A stretch of 64,000 nt of DNA from MPNP01 sp026709725 (GCA_965200805.1 OZ241384.1:2914001-2978000); one strand, 5' to 3'; positions 9,066 to 18,599 are shown, numbered from the stretch's first letter. The notes: generated by a model from the letters alone, not told the origin. Numbers and translations are program-made.

Positions 9066-9251
9066 GCTGAAGGGTCCGGCTTGGGTCTATAGGATATCCT
9101 GTGATTAATGCCAATTGCGTGAGCCGGGCGCTGGATGGATCAATTTCACAAGACTTTTACAATTTCATTGCAAAACCATTGCATTCGCGCCGCATATGGA
9201 TTGCGGCGAACTGAAACGCCAGTGTCTGTAACTGAATGAGGGGAGATCCCG

Positions 9252-10289
9252 ATGATACGATTTTTTGGCAAGGCGGTGGTTGCCGCCGTGGGATGTGTGA
9301 TGCTTGTGGCTCCTGCAGCCGGGCGGGACTATATCATGATTGTTGGCTCATCAACTGTTTTTCCCTACACCCAGGCCGTGACCGAACAGTTCATGAACAT
9401 GAATCCGGGTGCGGAAGTTGTGCCGGAGTCGACCGGTACCGGTGGAGGCATGAAACTCTTCTGTGCCGGCATTGGTGCCGGCCATCCGGATATCACCGGT
9501 GCATCGCGTGCCATGAAATCCTCAGAACATGCGAAATGCCAGGAGAACGGCGTGACCGACATCACCGAAGCGCTCATTGGCTTTGATGGGCTTTCGATCG
9601 CGATCTCACGGGAATCTGGCAGCGTGTGGGATCTCACTCTTGAACAGGTCTATCTGGCACTGGCCGACAGGGTTCCCGTCGATGGCAAGATGGTCAAGAA
9701 TCCGAACATGAGGTGGTCTGACATTGATCCGTCTCTGCCCGACCAGCCCATCCTTTTTTACGGTCCCCCGCCGACATCCGGGACGCGGGATGCATTTGTC
9801 GAGCTGGCCATGCATGCCGGTTGTGAGGCGCTCGACTATGTCAGGAATGGTGGATTTGATGGAAACTGGATCAAGGAAAACTGCAGTCGCATGCGGGTGG
9901 ACGGTCAGTTCATCGAAGCCGGTGAAAATGACAATCTGATTGTCAGGAGTCTGGCTGAGGATCCAACCGCCATGGGCATCTTTGGCTATTCATTCCTGTT
10001 TGAGAATCTCGATGTGCTGAAACCTGTGAAGATCAATGGCATTGAGCCGGATGCGGCAACAATCGGCGATAAATCCTACCCTGTCTCCCGCCCGCTGTAT
10101 TTCTACACAAAGAATGCCCACAGGAATGTGATTCCAAATCTGCAGGCGTTCATCGAGGAATATGTGTCCGAGGAGGCACTGGCTCCCGATGGCTATCTTT
10201 CGGAGCGCGGTCTTGTGTCCCTGCCGGATGACCAGCGCAGCATGCTGCAGGATGCGGTCATTAATGGCGTGACCATATCCGCCAAATAA
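9252..10289 (+). CDS. pstS: Phosphate ABC transporter substrate-binding protein PstS
   Basis: Periplasmic phosphate-binding protein of the high-affinity Pst importer, 345 aa. A Sec signal peptide spans about residues 1-24 (hydrophobic VVAAVGCVMLVAPAAG). The mature protein opens with IMIVGSSTVFPYTQAV, the PstS phosphate-binding loop, and contains the TGTGGGMKLFCAG and TSGTRDAF loops expected of the family. The start ATG follows a GAGGGGAG ribosome-binding site. It heads the co-directional pstS-pstC-pstA run. No convincing PhoB box was identified by eye in 9066-9251. Confidence 0.92.
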   Translation: MIRFFGKAVVAAVGCVMLVAPAAGRDYIMIVGSSTVFPYTQAVTEQFMNMNPGAEVVPESTGTGGGMKLFCAGIGAGHPDITGASRAMKSSEHAKCQENGVTDITEALIGFDGLSIAISRESGSVWDLTLEQVYLALADRVPVDGKMVKNPNMRWSDIDPSLPDQPILFYGPPPTSGTRDAFVELAMHAGCEALDYVRNGGFDGNWIKENCSRMRVDGQFIEAGENDNLIVRSLAEDPTAMGIFGYSFLFENLDVLKPVKINGIEPDAATIGDKSYPVSRPLYFYTKNAHRNVIPNLQAFIEEYVSEEALAPDGYLSERGLVSLPDDQRSMLQDAVINGVTISAK

Positions 10290-10311
10290 TCCGGTTTCAC
10301 CGAACCTGCTC

Positions 10312-11751
10312 TTGACATCCACGCTGACAGGCGGAACAACAGCCGTCTGTCGGTTTTTATCTGAGGGCGGCATATTGATTCTCATTGCTTTCGGATCGGT
10401 TATCCTTCTCGCGATGATCGGGTTTGCCTGGAACTATGGCAGCGCGCGCAGGATGCTGGTCGACAGGGGTCGCATGCACTCCATTCCGACCTATCACGCG
10501 ACCCATTCCCTCCTGGTGACACTGGTCACAGCACTGCCGTTCGTTCTGGTCTGGATTGTTTTGCAGGGACCAATCATTGATGTCCTGATCAGGAGGGCAA
10601 TTGCCGAAGCCCTTGCCGATACGGTCACCCGGGCTGAGATGGGCCTGCTGCTGGCCGAGATCAAGTCGCTGGCCAGCGGCTATGTCTTTGGGGAGCCGGA
10701 TGCATGGAAATTTTCCATTACCGATTCTTACCTGGCGCTGCATCGTCAGGCGAGTCTGATGATGGTGGTGCTTGCCGCTCTCCTCGCCCTGCTGACAACC
10801 CTTTTGACCCGGACCCGGGTGCAGCATGCGTTTCGCGCCCGTCAGGCGACCGAGAAAATCGTGATGGCCCTGATGACCATCTGTTCCGTTGTCGCCATCC
10901 TGACAACTGTTGGCATTGTGGCATCGCTGTTGATCGAGACCGGGCGCTTCCTGACTCTGGTTCCATTGACCGAATTCCTGTTCGGTCTCAACTGGGAGCC
11001 CCAGATCCCCATGCGCGAGGACCAGGTCGCTGCCGAAGGGGCGTTTGGCTGGATTCCCGTGATCAATGGAACGCTGATCATCACCGCAATTGCGATTTTC
11101 ATCTCGGTGCCAATCGGTCTGATGTCCGCCATCTACCTCAACGAATTTGCCCCTCTCGCCATCCGCAGGATCGCCAAGCCCGTACTTGAAATTCTGGCCG
11201 GAGTTCCAACGGTTGTTTACGGGTTTTTTGCGGTGCTGGTGATTGCGCCTGCGATCCGGGGATTCGGGGCTTCCATGGGTGTTGACATCTCACCGAATAC
11301 CGCACTGGCGGCCGGCAGCGTCATGGGTGTTATGCTCATCCCCTTCATCTCATCCTTTGCCGATGATGCGCTTGCCGCAGTCCCCCGCTCTCTGCGGGAT
11401 GGCTCGCTGGCCCTGGGGGCAACTCGTGCCGAGACCATGCTGAAGGTGCTTTTTCCGGCAGCCGTGCCGGGGATCGCCGGCGGCGTTCTGCTTGCCATCA
11501 GCCGGGCAATTGGCGAGACGATGATTGTTGTCATGGCCGCCGGCCTCATCGCGCATTTGACGCTCAACCCACTTGACAGCGTCACAACAGTTACGGTGCA
11601 GATTGTCACGCTGCTCATTGGGGACACGTCATTCGACAATCCCAAAACCCTGGCAGCCTTCGCCCTCGGGATGATGCTGTTTCTGGTGACACTGTGCATC
11701 AATGTCCTGGCTCTGAGGATTGTCCATAAATACCGCGAAGTCTACAGTTGA
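10312..11751 (+). CDS. pstC: Phosphate ABC transporter permease PstC
   Basis: Membrane permease of the Pst importer, 479 aa if the TTG at 10312 is used. The N-terminus is long and hydrophobic and the true start is uncertain. The C-terminal transmembrane domain carries the EAA-type ATPase contact (DALAAVPRSLRDGSLALGAT) and the SRAIGETMIVVMAAG segment typical of PstC. The extended N-terminal half with two or three extra membrane spans and a loop before FLFGLNWEPQ is the long form common in alphaproteobacteria. Starts 22 bp after pstS and ends 5 bp before pstA. Confidence 0.9.
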   Translation: MTSTLTGGTTAVCRFLSEGGILILIAFGSVILLAMIGFAWNYGSARRMLVDRGRMHSIPTYHATHSLLVTLVTALPFVLVWIVLQGPIIDVLIRRAIAEALADTVTRAEMGLLLAEIKSLASGYVFGEPDAWKFSITDSYLALHRQASLMMVVLAALLALLTTLLTRTRVQHAFRARQATEKIVMALMTICSVVAILTTVGIVASLLIETGRFLTLVPLTEFLFGLNWEPQIPMREDQVAAEGAFGWIPVINGTLIITAIAIFISVPIGLMSAIYLNEFAPLAIRRIAKPVLEILAGVPTVVYGFFAVLVIAPAIRGFGASMGVDISPNTALAAGSVMGVMLIPFISSFADDALAAVPRSLRDGSLALGATRAETMLKVLFPAAVPGIAGGVLLAISRAIGETMIVVMAAGLIAHLTLNPLDSVTTVTVQIVTLLIGDTSFDNPKTLAAFALGMMLFLVTLCINVLALRIVHKYREVYS

Positions 11752-11755
11752 GATC

Positions 11756-13069
11756 ATGGCAAAAACACCCCCGGACAGCTCGGAAACTCTCCGCCGAGTG
11801 CCGCACATCCCCCCGGGGGCCGGTCAGGGCATCAGGAACACTCTCAAACGTCGCAATCGGCACCAGATCGTTCTGCAGGGGTTTGGGCTGGCGGCAATCC
11901 TGATTGCCTTTCTCATGCTGGCCACGCTGGTCATCTCATTGATCCTCTCCGGCTACCAGGCCTTCACCCAGACCCACATCACCATCACTGTTCATGTCAG
12001 CCCCGAGGTGATTGATCCGGAAAAACTTCCACGGGGAAATTACAGGAAACTTCTGCAGCAGGCCCTCGGTGAACACTTTCCCGGTGAACTCGAATCATCC
12101 GAGCTTCGTCAGATCGAACGGATTCTGAGCAATGGTGCCCAGTTCGGGCTTCGTGACCTGATTGTCGCTGATCCAAGCCTGATCGGCAGCAATATTGTCA
12201 TGACCGTACCGGTTTCGGATCCTTACGACCAGCTGCACAAGGGCACGATTGACCGGCAGACTCCCGAGGAGTTCCGGCGGCTCAGTGATCGGGAAATCAG
12301 CAACTTTGATTCATTGACCGCCGCCGGGCTGATCAGCAGGCCATTCAATGCGGCGCTGTTCCTCAACGCCGACAGCCGCTTCCCCGAACTCGCCGGACTC
12401 AAGGGTGCCATCATCGGTTCTTTCTGGGCCCTGCTTGTGTGCTTCCTCCTCTCCTTCCCCATTGGCATTGGCGCGGCCATCTATCTGGAGGAGTTCGCTC
12501 CGAGGAATCGCATAAGCGATCTTATCGAGGTCAACATCAACAACCTCGCAGCTGTCCCTTCCGTTGTTTTCGGGCTCCTGGCCCTTGCAGTATTTCTCGG
12601 CTGGTTCGGCATGCCCCGCTCAGCACCCCTGGTTGGGGGCATGACACTGGCTCTCATGACAATGCCCACCATCATCATCGCCACGCGTGCTGCACTGAAG
12701 GCGGTTCCTGATGGAATCCGGGAAGCCGCTCTTGGTGTGGGCGCCTCCAGACAGCAGGTCGTCTTCGGTCATGTTCTGCCGCTTGCCATGCCTGGAATTC
12801 TGACTGGAACAATCATCGGTCTCGCCCAGGCTCTTGGTGAGACAGCGCCACTCCTTCTCATCGGCATGAATGCTTTCATCACATCAGTTCCCATGTCACC
12901 GATCGACAGTGCAACGGCCCTGCCAACGCAAATCTTCATCTGGGCCGACAGTCCTGAACGGGGTTTTGTCAGTCGCACATCGGCGGCCATCCTTGTTCTG
13001 CTCGGCTTCCTGGTCTTTATGAATGCGCTCGCCATCTATCTACGAAACCGATTCGAGCGGAGCTGGTAG
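11756..13069 (+). CDS. pstA: Phosphate ABC transporter permease PstA
   Basis: Second Pst membrane permease, 437 aa from ATG 11756 (MAKTPPDSSETL). A GTG at 11720 inside pstC would add 12 residues and is less likely. A long periplasmic loop (about residues 75-215) separates the first membrane span from the permease core. The core has IYLEEFAPRNRISDLIEVNI and the EAA-like region ALKAVPDGIREAALGVGASR, then GLAQALGETAPLLLIG, as in long-form PstA. It forms an operon with pstS and pstC. The expected next genes, pstB and phoU, are absent, and the following DNA leads into rplU. Confidence 0.9.
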   Translation: MAKTPPDSSETLRRVPHIPPGAGQGIRNTLKRRNRHQIVLQGFGLAAILIAFLMLATLVISLILSGYQAFTQTHITITVHVSPEVIDPEKLPRGNYRKLLQQALGEHFPGELESSELRQIERILSNGAQFGLRDLIVADPSLIGSNIVMTVPVSDPYDQLHKGTIDRQTPEEFRRLSDREISNFDSLTAAGLISRPFNAALFLNADSRFPELAGLKGAIIGSFWALLVCFLLSFPIGIGAAIYLEEFAPRNRISDLIEVNINNLAAVPSVVFGLLALAVFLGWFGMPRSAPLVGGMTLALMTMPTIIIATRAALKAVPDGIREAALGVGASRQQVVFGHVLPLAMPGILTGTIIGLAQALGETAPLLLIGMNAFITSVPMSPIDSATALPTQIFIWADSPERGFVSRTSAAILVLLGFLVFMNALAIYLRNRFERSW

Positions 13070-13234
13070 ACCGCAATCTCTCCCGCAGGCATCCCCTGTT
13101 CAATTTCTGGTTTGACTTTGGGGCAAATATGGTGAATGAGTGTCCGCCTGAAATGGTCCCTGAAAATATGAGTCTGTGGAATGTTGTTCCGGAATAGTGC
13201 TTGCCGGAGACAGCCCCGGTTTGGAGTGTGAAGG

Positions 13235-13846
13235 ATGGAAAACGGCAGAGATGAGATCGAGTCCGCTTCTGGCAGGGTGGAGTCGCCGGATCCTGAAAGC
13301 GCGGGTACAGATGGCGTCAGGGGTTCCGGCAGTGCCGAAGACGGCAGCACCATCACGGATCCTGACACCGATGGGGTGGCATCGGCGGATGCTCCGGCGG
13401 TCACCGCTGAGAGAGGTGCGGCAGCCCCCAAGGGGTATCTGGCAGCAGTTCTCGGATTGTCGGGAAAGCAGCACTATGTCCGTGTTGGCGATGATGTTGA
13501 AATCCGTTGTGAAACCCTTGATGAGATTCCAACCGATGAAGCATTTGAAGTGACCGAACTCCTGCTTGCCTTCAAGCAGGGGGATAATGACCATGAACCC
13601 CGCACCGTTGCATTCGGAACCCCATATCTCGAAGGGGCCACAGCCAGCCTGAAATACAAGTCAGCCCGCAAGAACGCAGGCATCAGTTTCAAGAAGCGTC
13701 GCCGAAAGCATTCTTCCAAGACACTGCGGGGCTATCGCAATTACACAGTCCGGTTTGCTGTTGAGGGACTCTCGATCCCGGGTGTCGGACAGGAGACCCT
13801 GATCCGGTCAGATGAGATTGAGGCATCTGATGCAGCCGGCGGATGA
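13235..13846 (+). CDS. rplU: Ribosomal protein L21 with long N-terminal extension
   Basis: Large-subunit protein bL21, which binds 23S rRNA. The recognisable L21 core starts near residue 68 (YLAAVLGLSGKQHYVRVGD) and includes the basic signature FKKRRRKHSSKTLRGYRNY. At 203 aa it is about twice the usual ~103 aa. A 65-aa acidic, Ser/Gly/Asp-rich, low-complexity N-terminal extension precedes the core, and a ~25-aa tail follows. ATG 13235 has a GAAGG just upstream. An internal GTG could give a shorter form, but no start codon lies at the conventional position. It is followed 43 bp later by rpmA, the conserved order. Confidence 0.88.
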   Translation: MENGRDEIESASGRVESPDPESAGTDGVRGSGSAEDGSTITDPDTDGVASADAPAVTAERGAAAPKGYLAAVLGLSGKQHYVRVGDDVEIRCETLDEIPTDEAFEVTELLLAFKQGDNDHEPRTVAFGTPYLEGATASLKYKSARKNAGISFKKRRRKHSSKTLRGYRNYTVRFAVEGLSIPGVGQETLIRSDEIEASDAAGG

Positions 13847-13889
13847 AGCGCGGATGTGATCTCGAACAGATATGTGAGGAGAGCGGGGC

Positions 13890-14147
13890 ATGGCACACAA
13901 AAAAGCAGGCGGGTCATCACGGAATGGCCGCGATTCAGCCGGGCGGCGTCTCGGCGTTAAAAAATATGGCGGCGAGGTCGTTGATCCGGGCAATATTCTG
14001 GTCCGGCAGCGTGGCAACAAGTTCTGGCCGGGCAGGGGAACAGGCATTGGTCGTGATCATACAATCTTTGCCAAAATCCATGGAACGGTTGAGTTCAGGA
14101 AGGGTTTCAGGAGTCGTCAGTACATCAACGTGATTGGTGATTCCTGA
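13890..14147 (+). CDS. rpmA: Ribosomal protein L27
   Basis: bL27, 85 aa, sits near the peptidyl-transferase centre. The start MAHKKAGGSSRNGRDSAG and the following RLGVKKYGG, NILVRQRG and KFWPGRGTGIGRDHTIFA are diagnostic. Full length with no N-terminal cleavage extension. Normally followed directly by obgE. Here 2.3 kb containing a metabolic fusion gene intervenes. Confidence 0.96.
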   Translation: MAHKKAGGSSRNGRDSAGRRLGVKKYGGEVVDPGNILVRQRGNKFWPGRGTGIGRDHTIFAKIHGTVEFRKGFRSRQYINVIGDS

Positions 14148-14586
14148 TATCGACAGAATCTCAACTCATGCGGTGGCCGATCCATCCATGACTGAGACAT
14201 TCCTCCTCATGGGTCGGTGCGGCCTTACCCTCCGGCTCCGTCTGGGGTGATGTGTCCGTCAACGGTCTTTTTGCGACGATCCTGCCGCCGGGGAACAGCA
14301 ACTGTCCCTGATCACAGCACAGAGACCCTGATTCTGTCTGGCGGGTTGCGCACAGACGCCCGGATGCCATTCGAGATCGGTTGACAGGCACCGTCGGCAG
14401 AGTTTGGCGAACCCGTCCTGACCCGTGAGAGACACCCGATCAGTTGATGTGAAGGATCTGTCATGAGATGGTATGGTCAGGATCTGGTCGTGCATGTGAA
14501 ATTGAACGAGGAGTCTGACACCATGACCGCAGAGATGCTGGCTTGACCAAAGGCATATTAAGGATGCGGGTCAATTCGGGGGAGAT
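14148..14586. other. Gene-free stretch after rpmA
   Basis: 439 bp with no supported gene on either strand and no hairpin plus T-run. It ends with a GGGGGAG ribosome-binding site for the next gene. Together with the following fusion gene it separates rpmA from obgE. Confidence 0.4.
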
Positions 14587-16392
14587 ATGACTGGACTGGC
14601 AATTCCTGAATGGCGCGATCACAGCGACTATCCGGATGACTATATTCGCGCTATCCTGAGCCGTGTGCGAACCATCGCAATGGTGGGGGTCAGCCCGGAC
14701 TGGACCCGACCCTCAAACTTTGCAATGAAATATCTTCAGACCAAGGGGTATACGGTCTATCCCGTCAATCCGGCGACCAAGGCGACGTCAATTCTGGGAG
14801 AGCGGGTCTATGCCAGTTTGGCCGATCTGCCGGTGACAGTGGATATGGTGGATATTTTCCGCAATTCTGCCGCCGCGGGCCCGGTTACGGAAGACGCCAT
14901 TGCACACCGGACGCGTGTTGTCTGGATGCAACTCGGAGTCAGCAATCCTGACGCAGCCCGGCAGGCGGAAGCGAACGGGATTCATGTCGTCATGAACCGG
15001 TGCCCGAAGATCGAATACTCGCGACTGCATCGGGAACTGTCCTGGCACGGGATCAATTCCGGCGTGATCTCGTCGCGTCGACGAACAGCGACAGAAACTG
15101 TGGATGCCACCAATGTGGATCGGAAACCCGGGTTTGACACACGGGCCATCCATGCGGGCGCAACCCCCGATCCGGTCACGGGTGCACGGTCAACGCCAAT
15201 CTTCCAGACAACCGCTTATGTTTTTGATGATGCAGACCATGCGGCGTCTCTCTTCAATTTGCAAACCTTTGGAAACATTTATGCGCGCCTGTCGAATCCA
15301 ACCACTGCGGTTCTCGAAGAACGGCTTGCCAGCCTTGAGGGTGGTCGGGGGACGACCTGCACCGCTTCGGGGCACGCAGCCCAGATGGTTGCACTGCTGC
15401 CATTGATGGATTCCGGTGACAGGCTTGTCGCCTCCACACGGCTCTACGGCGGCTCAATTACCCAGTTCGGTAAAACCTTCCGCAAGTTTGGCTGGCATTG
15501 CACATTTGTTGACACGGATGATGTTGCCGCGGTTGAAGAGGCTGTCAATCACCCCAGATGCAAGGCGCTTTTTGTCGAATCGATTGCCAATCCCGGCGGA
15601 GTTGTCACCGATATCGTCGCCATGAAGACCATTGCCAGGACTGTTGGCATCCCTCTGATCGTCGATAACACGATGGCCACACCATGGCTCTGTCAGCCAA
15701 TTGAGCATGGTGCGGATATCGTGGTGCATTCGACAACCAAATTTCTTTCAGGACACGGGAATGCCATGGGCGGCGCCGTCGTTGACTCAGGTCATTTTGA
15801 CTGGCTCCAGAATGATCGCTTTCCATCCCTTGCACAACCGGAACCGGCGTATCATGGTCTGACATTTGCCGAGACATTTGGTGATCTTGCCTACACGACC
15901 TACGGTCACGCTGTCGGCCTTCGGGATCTTGGACCCACCATGGCACCGCTGAATGCCTATCTGACCATCATGGGCACCGAAACCCTCTCTCTCCGTATGC
16001 AGCGTCACGTCGACAATGCCATGAAAACTGCCCGCTTCCTCGATTCATGCGCCAATGTCGCCTGGGTGTCGTATGCCGGCCTGCCATCCTCACCCTATCA
16101 TTCCCTTGCACAACGCTATCTTCCGCATGGTGCGGGTTCGGTTTTTACCTTTGGAATCAAGGGCGGATATGCTGAGGGTATCCGGTTTGTCGAGCGCTGC
16201 GAGCTCTTTTCCCACCTGGCCAATATCGGTGACACGCGCTCGCTGGTTCTGCATCCGGCCTCCACAACCCACCGCCAACTCACCGAAGAGCAGCGAGCGG
16301 CAGCCGGGGCCGGCAATGATGTCATACGCCTTTCGATCGGACTTGAGTCGGTTGAAGATATCATCGCCGATCTCCAGCAGGCACTGGCATGA
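14587..16392 (+). CDS. CoA-binding domain / O-acetylhomoserine sulfhydrylase fusion
   Basis: Protein of 601 aa joining two families. Residues ~1-145 are a YccU-type CoA-binding (Rossmann) domain (IAMVGVSPDWTRPSN, GYTVYPVNP, VWMQLGV). Residues ~168-601 are a Cys/Met-metabolism PLP enzyme of the O-acetylhomoserine (thiol)-lyase type, opening GFDTRAIHAGATPDP with the PLP lysine in VVHSTTKFLSGHG (Lys385). The enzyme part would make homocysteine from O-acetylhomoserine and sulfide, feeding the MetH enzymes encoded at 52.9-56.7 kb. The two domains are separate neighbouring genes in many alphaproteobacteria; as far as I recall this fusion is uncommon. The frame through the junction (about 15010-15120) is continuous, with no stop. 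It sits between rpmA and obgE. Confidence 0.88.
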   Translation: MTGLAIPEWRDHSDYPDDYIRAILSRVRTIAMVGVSPDWTRPSNFAMKYLQTKGYTVYPVNPATKATSILGERVYASLADLPVTVDMVDIFRNSAAAGPVTEDAIAHRTRVVWMQLGVSNPDAARQAEANGIHVVMNRCPKIEYSRLHRELSWHGINSGVISSRRRTATETVDATNVDRKPGFDTRAIHAGATPDPVTGARSTPIFQTTAYVFDDADHAASLFNLQTFGNIYARLSNPTTAVLEERLASLEGGRGTTCTASGHAAQMVALLPLMDSGDRLVASTRLYGGSITQFGKTFRKFGWHCTFVDTDDVAAVEEAVNHPRCKALFVESIANPGGVVTDIVAMKTIARTVGIPLIVDNTMATPWLCQPIEHGADIVVHSTTKFLSGHGNAMGGAVVDSGHFDWLQNDRFPSLAQPEPAYHGLTFAETFGDLAYTTYGHAVGLRDLGPTMAPLNAYLTIMGTETLSLRMQRHVDNAMKTARFLDSCANVAWVSYAGLPSSPYHSLAQRYLPHGAGSVFTFGIKGGYAEGIRFVERCELFSHLANIGDTRSLVLHPASTTHRQLTEEQRAAAGAGNDVIRLSIGLESVEDIIADLQQALA

Positions 16393-16428
16393 CCCCAACC
16401 GGCAACTGTGCCCCCGAAGCAGGTCTCC

Positions 16429-17463
16429 ATGCGCTTTGTTGATCTGGCCCGAATTGAGATCCGTTCCGGCAGTGGCGGGAATGGGGTTGTCAGTTTTCGT
16501 CGGGAGAAATACGTTGAGCATGGTGGGCCTGATGGGGGACGTGGCGGCAATGGCGGCAGTGTTTATGCAAGAGTTGTCGAAGGCTTGAATACGCTCATTG
16601 ATTTTCGCTATCGTCGGCATATCAGCGCGACCAGCGGCAAGCCCGGTATGGGCGGCAACCGGACTGGCAAAGCCGGATCCGATGCTGTCATCGACCTGCC
16701 GGCAGGGACTGAAATTCTTGATGAAGACCGCTCGGTGGTCCTGCATGACATGACCGAGGTGGGGCAGGTGGTTCTCCTCGCCGAAGGGGGGAATGGCGGG
16801 TTTGGCAATCACCAGTTCCGCTCATCACGCAACCAGACTCCACGCATGGCCAATGAGGGCATGCCCGGGGTTTCCCGAACCCTTTGGCTGCGTCTTAAGG
16901 TGCTGGCTGATGTCGGCCTCGTTGGCCTGCCCAATGCCGGCAAATCAACCCTGCTTGCAGCACTTTCCAATGCCCGACCGAAAATTGCCGAGTATCCATT
17001 CACAACATTGCAGCCCAATCTTGGCATGATTGAACATGGCTCTGTCGAGTTTGTCATGGCCGATATCCCGGGGCTCGTGGAGGGAGCTCATCTTGGCAAG
17101 GGTGTCGGCGACCGGTTTCTCAGCCATCTCGAACGGTGCACAACCCTCCTGCATCTCGTTGATCTGACTGCCGAAAATCCCGCGGAATCCTGCCGGACCA
17201 TCACACATGAACTTGCATCCTATGGGCGGGGGATGGAAGACAAGGATCTCCATATCGTCGGAACCAAGAGTGATGCGATTGATCCATCCCGCCGGGGCGA
17301 GATTATGCACACGATCGAGCAGGAAACGGGCTGCCCTGTATGGGGGATCTCAGCCGTTAGCGGCATGGGTCTTGACCCGCTCCTTGATCAGATTGTTGCA
17401 GGTCTCCATTGCCAGCGTCGCGCCACAGACTGTGAGGCCAATCCGGAGCCGTGGGTTCCATGA
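16429..17463 (+). CDS. obgE: Obg-family GTPase (ObgE/CgtA)
   Basis: Essential ribosome-associated GTPase for 50S maturation, 344 aa from ATG 16429 (MRFVDLARIEIRSGSGGNG). A start at 16408 would add 7 residues without family support. The glycine-rich Obg fold spans residues 1-158, then comes the G domain with P-loop GLPNAGKS (166-173), switch DIPGLVEGA and a TKSD base-recognition motif. It overlaps proB by 4 bp or more (conserved order rplU-rpmA-obgE-proB-proA). Confidence 0.95.
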   Translation: MRFVDLARIEIRSGSGGNGVVSFRREKYVEHGGPDGGRGGNGGSVYARVVEGLNTLIDFRYRRHISATSGKPGMGGNRTGKAGSDAVIDLPAGTEILDEDRSVVLHDMTEVGQVVLLAEGGNGGFGNHQFRSSRNQTPRMANEGMPGVSRTLWLRLKVLADVGLVGLPNAGKSTLLAALSNARPKIAEYPFTTLQPNLGMIEHGSVEFVMADIPGLVEGAHLGKGVGDRFLSHLERCTTLLHLVDLTAENPAESCRTITHELASYGRGMEDKDLHIVGTKSDAIDPSRRGEIMHTIEQETGCPVWGISAVSGMGLDPLLDQIVAGLHCQRRATDCEANPEPWVP

Positions 17464-18566
17464 ATCATCTCGCACGCGCTGACCGGGTCGTTGTGAAGAT
17501 CGGATCTTCGCTTCTCTGTGACCCCAAGGGCGCCCTGCACCGATCCTGGCTTGCAGATTTAGCCCGCGATATTGCCGATTTGCGTCAGACGGGGTGTGCT
17601 CTTGCCATCGTATCCTCCGGTGCGATTGCCCTTGGCCGACATGCTGGTGGTTTTGGATCCAGCACCCCCCTCACCCTTGAGCAAAGTCAGGCCGCCGCCG
17701 CCATCGGCCAGATCAAACTTGCCCGCGCCTATGAGGAGGCACTCGAACACCATGGTATTTGTACCGCACAGATCCTGCTCACGCTTGATGACGGCAACAA
17801 CCGTCAACGCTTCCTGAACTCCAGGGCGACGATGGCAACACTGCTTGCCCAGGATGTCGTCCCGATCTGCAATGAAAATGACTCGGTTGCGACAGACGAA
17901 ATCCGCTTTGGTGACAATGACCGCCTCGCAGCACAGGTTGCCGTCATGATCAACGCCGATGCCCTGATCCTGCTGTCCGATGTTGATGGATTCTACACGG
18001 ACGATCCGCGCCGGGTGCCGGGTGCCCGTCATCTCAAATCAATTCCGGCAATTACACCGGAAATCATCGCTATGGCCGGCCCGCCCGCAAGCCCGCTGTC
18101 CCGGGGTGGCATGCAGACCAAACTTGATGCGGCACATGTCGCCACCAATGCCGGCTGTGCTCTTGCGATCGCTGATGGTCGAGTTGCCCACCCACTCACT
18201 GCCATCCATTCAGGCAGTACCTGCACCTGGTTCGAGCCAACCAGTGACCCCGAGACTGCCCGCAAGCAATGGATCGCTTCCATGAAGTCGAAGGGTCGGA
18301 TCATCATTGATGCCGGTGCCCGTCGCGCTCTTGACAGGGGCAAATCATTGCTGCCCGCAGGTGTCCTCCGGATTGAAGGCACCTTTGATCTCGGTGATGT
18401 GGTGGAAATTGTTGATACTGACGGCAATAGGTTCGGCTGTGGTCTCACCCGCTACACCAGCGCCGAGTGTGAACGCATCGCCGGAATGCGATCCGCCGAG
18501 ATTGCGACGATTCTCCACGGTCCTGCCCGCTCGGCACTGATCCACCGCAATGACATGTCCCATTGA
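17460..18566 (+). CDS. proB: Glutamate 5-kinase
   Basis: First enzyme of proline biosynthesis: phosphorylates glutamate. 368 aa from ATG 17460 (MNHLARADRVVVKIGSSLL), overlapping the obgE stop; GTG 17451 would add three residues. An N-terminal amino-acid-kinase domain (VVVKIGSSL, AIVSSGAIALG, NENDSVAT, GGMQTKLDAA) is followed by a C-terminal PUA domain (GRIIIDAGARRAL ... GDVVEIVD). The final codons (DMSH stop) overlap a copy of a short direct repeat, ATGTCCCATTG. Confidence 0.94.
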   Translation: MNHLARADRVVVKIGSSLLCDPKGALHRSWLADLARDIADLRQTGCALAIVSSGAIALGRHAGGFGSSTPLTLEQSQAAAAIGQIKLARAYEEALEHHGICTAQILLTLDDGNNRQRFLNSRATMATLLAQDVVPICNENDSVATDEIRFGDNDRLAAQVAVMINADALILLSDVDGFYTDDPRRVPGARHLKSIPAITPEIIAMAGPPASPLSRGGMQTKLDAAHVATNAGCALAIADGRVAHPLTAIHSGSTCTWFEPTSDPETARKQWIASMKSKGRIIIDAGARRALDRGKSLLPAGVLRIEGTFDLGDVVEIVDTDGNRFGCGLTRYTSAECERIAGMRSAEIATILHGPARSALIHRNDMSH

Positions 18567-18599
18567 GAAAGATGTTCCCCCGGAAATGATGTCCCATTG
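18555..18599 (+). repeat. Direct repeat pair ATGTCCCATTG
   Basis: Two copies of ATGTCCCATTG at 18555-18565 and 18589-18599, the first inside the end of proB, with a related GATGTTCCCCC between them. Multiple short terminal repeats of this kind are typical of IS21-group ends, so this may be the scar of such an element. Inference only. Confidence 0.35.

Noticed and set aside
9066..9251. Pho box upstream of pstS
   Set aside because: No pair of CTGTCAT-like heptamers with 4-bp spacing could be seen.
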